Shown here: positions 55,551 to 64,000 of the stretch, one piece after another
Layout: each line of letters starts with the position of its first letter
Position numbering within the stretch: position 1 is the first letter of the stretch
DNA from: Isoetes taiwanensis
Lineage: Eukaryota > Streptophyta > Lycopodiopsida > Isoetales > Isoetaceae
DNA length: 64,000 nucleotides
NCBI GenBank assembly: GCA_021234155.1
Contig: JAJEKV010000014.1
Location: 6,527,563 to 6,591,562 of the forward strand
Direction of reading: 5' to 3'
The notes under the pieces: generated by a model
Databases searched by the model: none
Told to the model about the DNA's origin: nothing
The model's input: the letters and a program-made list of their open reading frames with translations, nothing else
Program-made: the position numbers and the translations under genes

Positions 55551-56990
55551 ATCTCCCCCTCATGCCTAGGTGATAGCCGGTTCAATATTAACTCTTTCTG
55601 AAACATCTTAAATTTGAACTCCGACAAAACTTTTGTAAATATGCCCGCACACTGCATATCTGTAGGTCTATATAGAACAGTTATTTTCCCACTTTTTACG
55701 TGATCACGTATGAAATGATTATGTAACTCAATATGCTTGGTTCTTTCATGTAGAACTAGATTTTTAGTCATGGCAATGCAGTTTGTACTATCACAACATA
55801 GTGGTGTTGGCTCTTTCTGCATTATACCTAATTCTATTAGTAATTGTCTAAACCAAATTATTTCTCTAGATGCAAGAGATACTGCTGCATGTTCGGCTTA
55901 TGCAGTAGAAAGAGCAATAGAGGGTTGTTTCTTACTTTTCCAAGCGATAGCTGTCTTGCCTAGTAACATGCATATCCAGATCTTGACCTTCGTGTATCCA
56001 CATCACCTCCTCAATCTGCGTCTGCAAAACCTTCAAGTAATAGAATTTCCAATTTTACACCATGTTCACGTCTAAAGATCTTTATAATTTTGAGTGCCCT
56101 TCAAAAACCTGAGAATACGTTTCGCGCATTTCCAATGTCCTTCACCAGGATTCTTCAAAAATTGACTCAGCATATTTACTCCATATGAAATATCAGGACG
56201 TGTACAGTTTGATACATATTGAAGACATCCAATAAGTTCCCTATAAGGTCGACGTACAAAAAAGATCTCCGCCTCTATAGACGTATACATTTCCATCCAT
56301 ATTTAATTTCCCAAACCCATGTTCTTTCAAATGATTGTCAATGCATACATACCATTGTCGTGGTGCCTATCTTAAACCATATACTACCTTTTGCAATTTG
56401 CGCACTTTATCTCCATCAATTTCATAAACAGGGGGTTGCTCCATATAAATCTCTTCATTTAAGTCTGCATTTAGAAATGCTGTGTTGGCATTTATATGAT
56501 GCAACTCTAAATCGTGCATGTTAGCAATAGCCATAATTGCTCTAATACTTGTGCGTTCAAAAGAACTTAATTCTGCATCCATTGCATTTTTTCACTTGTC
56601 TAAATCTAAGCTCTCTATAGCTTCATTATAATTAGTTGGTATTTCTAATTCTAATACAGTCATAAGAGTTGGTATTACCTGATCACTTTCTTCAATTCCT
56701 TCATGTCATGTGCTTCTTTCAATTTCTTCATGTCCTGTGCTTCTCTCAGTTGTATCCCTCCTCATACTTCTTCCAATCTCATCCCTTCCATACTGTGTTG
56801 TATCGAAAGATATCCCTTCTTTAAGTAATTCTGCTTCGGTTCATCTCTTACGTCGCGTTACTTCAGGAATTGGTTATATTTCTGCATCACCATATTCTGT
56901 GTGATCTACAAGTTCAGTTTGTTCTTCTTCCTCTTCTGTTTGACTGATATCACCTTTTTCTTAATCCTTACCTGCATCTTGATCTTGCTT
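55551..56990 (-). pseudogene. Ty1/copia pol remnant (reverse transcriptase and RNase H)
   Basis: Minus-strand blocks in order: NYNEAIESLDLDK and AMDAELSSFE (start of the copia RT region), LHHINANTAFLNADLNEEIY, VRKLQKVVYGLR, then after a deletion RELIGCLQYVSNCTRPDISY, NPGEGHWKCAKRILRFLKGT, SKNLVLHERTKHIELHNHF-type residues and TDMQCAGIFTKVL. The YVDD catalytic region is missing, and stops and frameshifts separate the blocks. The polypurine tract GGCATGAGGGGGAGAT (minus strand, 55551-55566) borders the LTR. Confidence 0.8.
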
Positions 56991-56999
56991 ACACAAGGC

Positions 57000-57700
57000 A
57001 CCCAAAAATTTAACCACTATAATAAACCACTGAAAAACCACTATAGATGTGGTTTTTTATGTTATAAATTCTATTCTTAGTAATAACCACATAGCTTAGT
57101 GGTTTTCATAACTAGTACGTGGTTATTCATGTTGATATTGTGTTATAACGTGGTATATTAAAGCCGATATTAGTTTATTACATGGTTTCTAACATCAATG
57201 GTGACAATTTTTATTGGTTTTCTAACATAGCATGACTTATTAAATCAACAAAGTTTGTAGCATGGTTTTTCAACAACACTTTAAATATGGCAATGGTTGT
57301 TTATGCTGGTTTTCTATTCTCACATGGCTTAGAGAAGTTGAAGTGGTTTATAGCATGGGTTTTTATACCAATTTAAATGCCATGGTGGTTATTCATGCTA
57401 GTTTACTATCTTAATAATTAGGTTATAAAATGGTTGTGGTTTGTAGAATGGTTTTGGATACCGAGTTGATTGTCATGGTCACTATTCATAGGTATCACCT
57501 AAAAGGATGTGGCTATCCATAGTGGTTATTCATAAAGCACCCAAAAAACAATTGTCATAATTAGCCGCTATCAAACCATTAAGAATAGATATAGTGGTTT
57601 TTAAGAACTATATATGGTTTTGCATTCACACTTCTTATATTGATTAGCAGAGGTTTCTAACATGGTTTTCAAATTCTCAATACCAAGTTAATATCCACGT
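57000..57700. repeat. degenerate AT-rich repeats with GTGGTTATT motifs
   Basis: Many irregular copies of GTGGTT(T/A)TT, CATGGTT and AACCACTAT occur. CACCCAAAAA starts two similar stretches at about 57000 and 57538. The right end of the window (63240-64000) has complementary motifs (AACCACA, AACCATA), possibly the same family in the other orientation. Confidence 0.4.
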
Positions 57701-57833
57701 CCAGTATATATTAAGAAGTAAAATGTTATGCTATAATGGTCTTTGAAAGATGGAAATTATTCTCGAGATGATTTTCTGGAGATGATTTTTTTAGTAATTG
57801 AATTGATTTTTTATTGTCCATACTACATAAATT

Positions 57834-58064
57834 TTTTTTTTTTTGAAGAACGTGTTTTACTTCTATTATACACTCAAAATATTACAAAGTACTTCCAGAA
57901 GTAAGAAATGTCCCTGAAGCATCAATCACTTTTAGATGATCACTCCATATTGGAATTTTAATACTATCAGGCCAATTGGAGATCTGAAAGCAATTATACA
58001 ACTTCTTACGAATTTCTTGAAGCACCACCTGAGAAGAAATACGCTTATCATAAAAGACCTTTCT
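57834..58064 (-). mobile_element. poly(A)-tailed retroposed insertion, 231 bp
   Basis: The 14-bp direct repeat ATACTACATAAATT flanks it (57820-57833 and 58065-58078). On the minus strand the insert ends in a poly(A) run (T run at 57834-57844). It holds an open stretch with LQEIRKKLYNCFQISNWPDS and then KIPIWSDHLKVIDASGTFLT before a stop. Target duplication plus poly(A) is the mark of LINE-machinery insertion; the source, a 5'-truncated LINE or a processed mRNA, is not recognised. Confidence 0.7.
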
Positions 58065-58078
58065 ATACTACATAAATT

Positions 58079-59745
58079 GCCTATGGGATCCAATAGAAAG
58101 GCAATCGTAAAGGTGCAAACCAATAATGTTTATTTCTAAAAAAATGTTTCTTATATCTACGTTTCTTTCCTTTTCCTTTCTTTAATCAACTGCTTTTTTT
58201 ATTTTTGTCTATTGTTTGTTATTGTAGAAGTTGGAAATCTAGCAAGTCATTGCTTCAGAGTTTTGTAGATGGGCGGCCATTTTAAATTGAATAAACATTT
58301 CATTCGAATTGAAGAAGACATGTGTGAAGGGGGTAAACACATATTAAGCAGCCTTGAAGTTATAGACATGTACATTTCAATGCTCTATGCAATAATATTG
58401 AAGTTTATGTTAAAATGGAACTTTGAACCCGCTTGTCAGTTTGAGATGGTCTTGTGGCCACCATTGCATAGGTTACCATCAAAGACCCATAAACATTCGA
58501 CCCATAAACATGCTTGCATCAATTTCTATGTACCGCTTATGTAACTCCATAGAAAAATGCAACTAAGAAGCATCGTCTAACGAATCAGAAGAAACCTAAT
58601 TCGATTCCATGAACAATCTAACAGCCTTGCCCTTGTTAGTGGACGTTGGCATATTGTGTCAAGATGCCAAAAGACATATATAATTATGAAAGAAAGTCCT
58701 ATACCAAAGCAAGAAACAAAAAAGTTAATCACAATACAATTTGATTTCAAATGATCATATGATGTAGATATTCATGAAGATTTGGAACTGGCACTTATAC
58801 CTCAAATGCTAGTCCATACAACATGTGTAACCAAAGTCTAAGCATGATAAAATAATTTAAACAAAGTAGCCAGTTTAGCAAGTGCCTTGTTACACAATTG
58901 GGACCTGATAAAGCAAACATTAGAGAATCATTGCCTATTCTTAAAGCCTAAGAGCAAAAGAAGATGAATATACCTTGCATCGAATCTCCTCACTCTAAAT
59001 CTCTGGCTACCAGTCATTGAAAAATTCCATCTGATTCATTTAATTTAGTTGTTGGCTATGAGCCCCAGACTAATCATAACACATCCCCTGTTTAGGACCA
59101 TGGGAAACCCAAAGGAAAGCAATGTTTATAAAGTCAATAAAAGCATTGATTGTTATAGAAAGGAATCATATGGGAAAGCAAGAGTGGGAATAATTTAAGA
59201 AATTCCATGTTACCTTCTCTGTTGACTATATAATTGGATTTATCAGGAAAGAAGTTATTGGGTTCAATGCCCATAAGAATATTCCTTATCTATGTTCTTA
59301 GGCTCCATATCTATGTTTGCCTTTTAAAAGCCATTCTTTTCATGCATGGTCCAAAATTCGGCTCTGCTTCCAATCAAATTGTTCTAACTACATACAAGTG
59401 AAAGAGAAGGCAAATCGTCTAGTGACAACTAAGTCAACACCTAATTTAGTGTAATTTGATCATATTTTTGCATGCCTATTTCAGTTAGTGTATGCTTTAT
59501 GTTTCAGCCTTTAAAAGATAGATAATGCAGGCTTTGGAACTAGGTTGCAGTTTGATTTTGTAAAATACGATAGTTATTATATAAATATAAATATAAGACA
59601 ACAATTTCTTTGGTTGTTGAACCAATTTTTTAACTCCAAGGCACTTTTAGATATCATTTTTTCTCGTTTTACATGTACCTTTAGATGTTCATCACAACAT
59701 TTGCAAACTCAATCATGCCATAAAAGAGAGTAATTCGCCACTAAT
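58079..59745. other. no supported gene
   Basis: AT-rich and non-repetitive as far as I can see. The 91-codon open frame at 58269-58544 has no family resemblance. Confidence 0.35.
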
Positions 59746-60345
59746 TTTGTTGAGGCAAGTGCCGCTAACAATCTTCACAATGACCTGTGCTGCTTAGTAA
59801 AATCTATAGTAAGCTAGTAAGGAGACTAGAATATATCTCAAAGGCTAGTAACGACATTAGAATACCGTGCTACAAAGCTCTTACATTTGATGTATGGGGG
59901 GGATGTCCACCGGGAGCACTTTTTGGTGTGGACGGTGGGGTCCCACAACTGCAGGGGGAAGTGGGTCACTGGCCACACGGAAAGTGCGACCGGTGGGCAT
60001 CCCCCCACAACATGGAAATTGGGAGCTTTTTTTTCCCTGGCATTTTTTTCCAAGCAGAGCTCTGGCGATGGCGCTTAGCGGTTCGGCGCTCGCCCTACTC
60101 TTCTAGTTTCTATGGCCGTTTGTCGCAAAGTACCCTATTCTCGAGGTTTTTTTTCCTATGGCGATCTTTAGCTTTTTTTTTTTTTTTTTTTTTTTTTGTT
60201 TCTGTTTATAGATTTTCGTTTTTGTTGAGAGTGCCGCTAACAAACTTCACAATGACATGTGCTGGTTAGTAAAATCTATATTAAGCTAGTAACGAGACTA
60301 GAATACATCTCAAAGGCTATTAACAACATTAGAATGCCATGCTTG
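59746..60345. repeat. direct repeats of about 120 bp flanking a GC-rich inverted repeat
   Basis: TTTGTTGAG...GTGCCGCTAACA to TTAGAATACCGTGCT (59746-59874) recurs at about 60220-60342 with a few changes. Between the copies, GGGGGGATGTCCACCGGGAG (from 59896) pairs with CCGGTGGGCATCCCCCC (to 60007) over about 36 bp, followed by a 27-base T run ending at 60197. This could be a small element with terminal direct repeats or a local duplication around a MITE. Confidence 0.55.
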
Positions 60346-61726
60346 GATCTCGAAATTCCCCGGAAGCCTTGTAACCGTATGGAAATGAAATTTGGCAGTA
60401 CAGTTTAGAAACACGAGGAAAATTTCCCGCTAAATAGGCACTTTTCTTGGTACTTCCATCAAAAATGGCGAGGGACTTCATAGCTGGTTTGCTGGCCTAA
60501 TCCAATAGCCGGTTTGGATACGTAGGAGAACTGGAAGTTCGTTTGAATATGCCCTAAACGACAAACTTCAGGGCAACTTCAGTTTTTCAGATGCAGTGAT
60601 GGTGCATCTGAAAACTCTACCGGATGCAGTGCCATGTCACCCAAATTGAGTTCCGGTGGAAGCAATGGGAACAGCAAATCGTGGAGCCAGGAGTGCCATA
60701 TGGCACAGTATTTCCGGTAGATGACCCTAATGGAGATGGACCCTTACATTTGATGTGTAATATAATGGTACACCTAAATATAAAAAGGATACCTTTAGGG
60801 TTAGGGTTTGGTTAACCCTAAATCATATGTTTCGTGGAAGAAATGCGAAGGCGCAGAGATGGCATTCCGACGAAGATATGATGGCAAGACTATGGCAGAA
60901 GAGCAGCTGGTGAAGAATGCTATAAGCTGCACTAACGCCTTCAGTTGCTCTGCGATATTCAAGATTCTATCCAAGATTCAGTTGCTCTGCGATATTCAAG
61001 ATTCAAGATTCAAGTTCCTTCAAGCTGCTAACTGTAAGCTGAACAAATGCCGTTTGATGCTTTGTGATTTTTAGGATTTCATAAACCCTAGAGTAAGCAT
61101 TTTGTTTATCAGAATTGATGATCCATACCTTTGTACTCCAGCTCCATTAATTTTACTATTTGCTCCAGTTTTGGCGAATTCTTCGCTTGTATTTTGAGGA
61201 CAGAAGCTTGGAGGGTGAGTGGCAAACTATGGCGATGTAAAACTAAAGCCTGGCCAAGTAAATGCCTTTGCTTTTTCAACATTTCTTATCATTTTCAATT
61301 CAGTTTGATCCTGCGGATATTATTTACATGTGCTTGGCAGAGAAATCATCTAGCACTAGATCGACACCGTATAATACAGTTTGATCTGACATTTGCAGCT
61401 CTTGCAACACGATTTTGCAATGTAGATGCTAGAGACAGTAAGGGAATTGAGAGTTAGGGCCATTTATAACATCATAGGTTATAATTGTTTCTACTTTTTT
61501 CCCGTCTTATCGTCTTATCGTCTTATCATAGTTTATCAAGAAAAGGGGTGACCGATCTACTCTAATCTTTCATAGTAATAACATGCTTTACATTTCTGGC
61601 AGATGTATATCTATCAAAAACCAGTTTAACCAGTTTGAATAACGGAGGTAAGCATCATCATCTACATCTCCACCAAACGTTGATTGATCATTATGTCCTC
61701 TGTTCTGATGAATTTTTATTGTTTAG
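60346..61726. other. no firmly supported exons
   Basis: This may hold 5' exons of the O-fucosyltransferase locus, but none is clear. At 60948-61010 the phrase CAGTTGCTCTGCGATATTCAAGATTC is duplicated. A stretch at about 61380-61455 reads FAALATRFCNVDARDSKGIE before a stop; its place in a gene is uncertain. Confidence 0.3.
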
Positions 61727-62732
61727 GTACATGTGCTCTGGCTCTGTTTCAGAGATCTCCATTTTGATGGTCCCCAACATAAGTTTTATGTTCCCTGATA
61801 GCATATGGCATTCGAGTGCTGGTGCTCTGTATCATGGTTGTAGTGCGCCAAGCAAAAGCCATCTACGTAAGCTAGCCTGTCTGAAAAATTACTTGCTTCT
61901 ATTTGAAATCATTTGCTCGTATCATTCATCAATATTGAGTGCTCATTCTGCAGGTCCTACTCAGTCCAGTTCCATTGGCTATTTGATGATTGAAGCAAGT
62001 GGGGGACTCAATCAGCAAAGAACTGGGGTATGTATTTTTTGCTAGCGTATTTTTTCTAACAGTTCTGGAGGAGCTAATGGTTTTGACATGCAGATAACTG
62101 ATGCCGTGGTTGTTGCAAGGCTGTTAAATGCAACTTTAGTTGTCCCAGACCTTGATCATAAGTCATACTGGAAGGACAGCAGGTATTTAGCATGCCAGCC
62201 ATGTGATGTAAACATTGGAATGATATCTCTGATAATTGCTATTGGTTATTTTCTCAGCAATTTTAGCGACATTTTTGATGTTGACTGGTTCATAGAGGCT
62301 CTTGCTTCTGACGTGGTCATTGTGAAGAACTTACCTCCGAAACTAGATGCAATGATGAAGAAGCATGCAATCACAACACGAGTTCCTAGAAAATGTACTC
62401 CTAATTATTATCAAACAAGAATAGCTCCTATTGTGCGCAAGAAATAAGTATGTGATTGCTGAAATGGGTGCTTGTTTTTTAAAGATATGAGTCTTTGATC
62501 TGCAGGCTCATTTTATAAATAATCCGTTGACCTCAGGCTGATCTTATCCCTGCAGGTTTTGCGCTTGACAAAGTTTGACTACCGGCTGGCGAACAAGTTA
62601 GATGCGGACCTTCAAAAACTCAGGTGTCGAGTGAACTATAATGCACTTTACACCGCCAATAACAGACCTGGATGAGGCTTTGGTTGAAAGAATGAGGCAC
62701 AAGAGTGGTCGGTATATTGCATTACATCTGAG
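61727..62732 (+). pseudogene. plant GDP-fucose O-fucosyltransferase family, 5' part, two lesions
   Basis: Four spliced exons can be followed: 61727-61866, 61954-62027, 62094-62182 and 62258-62447, with a fifth at 62556-62732. They read DSIWHSSAGALYHGCS, then GYLMIEASGGLNQQRTG, ITDAVVVARLLNATLVVPDL, DIFDVDWFIEALASDVVIVK, VPRKCTPNYYQTRIAP and VLRLTKFDYRLANKL, ending SGRYIALHLR. This is the O-FucT domain (GGLNQQR nucleotide-sugar region). Such enzymes are Golgi type-II membrane proteins. The fourth exon ends AAA-TAA just before its GTATGT donor, where the family has a codon before V-V/L-R-L-T-K, and the last exon has a small deletion in the LRCRVNYNAL block that shifts frame. The gene continues past the window. 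It is probably a pseudogene, unless the assembly is wrong at both places. Confidence 0.8.
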
Positions 62733-64000
62733 GTAAAACAATTTTCATTCGTGTTTGAGTGGTATTTTTTCAATGAATAGCATACAGTGGAAGCGTTTGA
62801 ACTCTGTAATCAAGCTAGTAGTGATGTTGAGCACAAGACTTGATGAAATGATATGGTCGATAAAGATATTGGTTAGGGTTGATCTTCTTTTAAATTTCTG
62901 AGGTAGCGTTTAAAGCAAAATGAAGCATTTTATCTTGCATTCCATCCATTTTCCAAGCTCTGTTTTGCCTTTTGCTTGTTAGCCTTAATTGTGTGATAGA
63001 ACACCTTGGAGTTTTTTTACAGTTCAATTGCTGCTCTAGATGCCTTAGTTTTAGGATCAATTACGCTCAAATATTCTTTATACCTTGGAAAGGTAGTAAC
63101 AATAACATTTTTTTTTTTTAATTTCTTTTTTTGATGAAAAGAATCCCTCTCGAGGGATCATATTATGCCATGTTGCATATCATGGGGTATGGTTGATCCA
63201 AGGTTCGATTCCTTGTCCTGAAGTACTATGGATGGCACGTCAGATTATGAATTGGGAAAGTATTAGATGTTTTATTAACTAAACCACTACATGTAAAGCT
63301 AGAATAGAAGGAGGAGTTATAATAAACTAATTTGTATTGCTTTGAACAATAAAACACTAGTGATCATGAATGGTTAAGTATTGATGATTTATCAATTAAA
63401 CACTACATATAAAGCTACAATATAATGAGATGTTAACAAGCTAACTTGGAATGCTTTGGACTGCAAAACACTATTGATTTGAGGTGTTAACAAGCTAACT
63501 TGGAATGCTGCAAAACACTATTGATTTGAGGTGTTACCAAGCTAACTTGGAATGCTTTGAACTGCAAAACACTAATGATTTATAATCTTAACCATAGTTA
63601 AAACGATGTTAAGAACCAATGCATTCTACTAGTAAACCATTCATGGTTTCAACACACTAAACATGAAATATCATGGACAAACAACCAATAGTGACTTATG
63701 AATCAAAAAACATTCACAACATTTAGCCATGTTTGTTTACACTCTAAAAACCACATACAACCACACACATGAAGTGTTATGATAAACCATACCTACTAAA
63801 CCACACACATGAAGTGTTATGATAAACCATACCTACTAAACATGTTAGAGGACCACCATATTGAACACCATATATAAACCACATATGTATACAATGTTAA
63901 AATACCACATTCATAAACCGTACACATGAAGTGCTAGATTAAACTATACCTGTTAAACATGTTAAAAAATCACCTTAGTAAACACCCACTGCAAACCACA
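62733..64000. repeat. intronic AT-rich repeats, tandem units
   Basis: A likely intron after the last visible O-fucosyltransferase exon. GAGGTGTTA-CAAGCTAACTTGGAATGCT with CAAAACACTATTGATTT repeats at about 63430-63560. ACCACACACATGAAGTGTTATGATAAACCATACCTACTAA occurs twice in tandem at 63752-63838. A B-box-like GGTTCGATTCC at about 63201-63211 hints at a SINE remnant. Confidence 0.5.

Noticed and set aside
57000-57700. AT-rich GTGGTT repeats considered as a terminal inverted repeat pair with the window's right end
   Set aside because: The motifs are similar but too degenerate to align by eye into defined ends.
1-64000. CRISPR arrays, bacterial operons, ribosome-binding sites
   Set aside because: The sequence is plant nuclear DNA; the regular repeats found are satellites, minisatellites or transposon parts.

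Overview
This window is nuclear DNA of a land plant with a large, repeat-rich genome. The evidence is plant-type GT-AG introns in a BTB/POZ gene and an O-fucosyltransferase gene, a PPR protein remnant, a class-II phospholipase A1 (DAD1-like) family, and plant Ty3/gypsy, Ty1/copia, LINE, SINE, Helitron and MITE sequences. Nothing in the sequence lets me fix the species. Only one locus looks like an intact, recognisable protein gene: the three-exon BTB/POZ gene at 47.2-49.5 kb. Most other coding traces carry frameshifts, stops or truncations.

Layout. 0-3.4 kb: exon-like remnants of an unrecognised gene. 3.45-4.12 kb: a Helitron 3' end and a foldback element. 4.5-8.6 kb: a 1.58-kb segment present twice in direct orientation, separated by a 278-codon terminal exon of unknown family. 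8.8-9.35 kb: a broken PPR gene. 9.4-10.6 kb: a 550-bp foldback element and a LINE remnant. 14.4-15.8 kb: a four-unit satellite array interrupted by a LINE tail and by a MITE with a clean target-site duplication. 16.07-17.34 kb: a PLA1-type lipase with one frameshift. 18.1 kb: a Tourist-like MITE. 20.5-21.2 kb: a minisatellite. 22.9-23.8 kb: a coiled-coil reading frame on the minus strand with one internal stop.

26.04-39.23 kb: one complete 13.2-kb Ty3/gypsy chromovirus with 1.57-kb LTRs, GATTG target-site duplications, an initiator-tRNA-Met primer site and a chromodomain at the integrase end. Between its primer site and gag lie about 4.2 kb of extra cargo. This comprises two cassettes, each made of hairpin repeats, a TATAAATAGA promoter-like motif and a reading frame. 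The first cassette encodes a decayed protein with the start of histone H3 (MARTKQTAQK) at one end and a histone H3/CENH3-type histone fold at the other. The second encodes an unknown protein of about 518 codons; a relative of it lies at 54.5-54.9 kb beside a second, related LTR. This histone-bearing retrotransposon is the most interesting object in the window.

39.6-41.1 kb: a second, inverted and more decayed copy of the lipase, so the chromovirus lies between two inverted lipase relics. 46.4 kb: a perfect 48-bp-arm palindrome about 0.7 kb upstream of the BTB/POZ gene. 52-57 kb: SINE-like sequences, the related gypsy LTR with its primer site, and a truncated copia element. 57.8-60.3 kb: a small retroposed insertion and a GC-rich inverted repeat framed by direct repeats. 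61.7-62.7 kb: the 5' exons of an O-fucosyltransferase gene or pseudogene that runs off the right edge.
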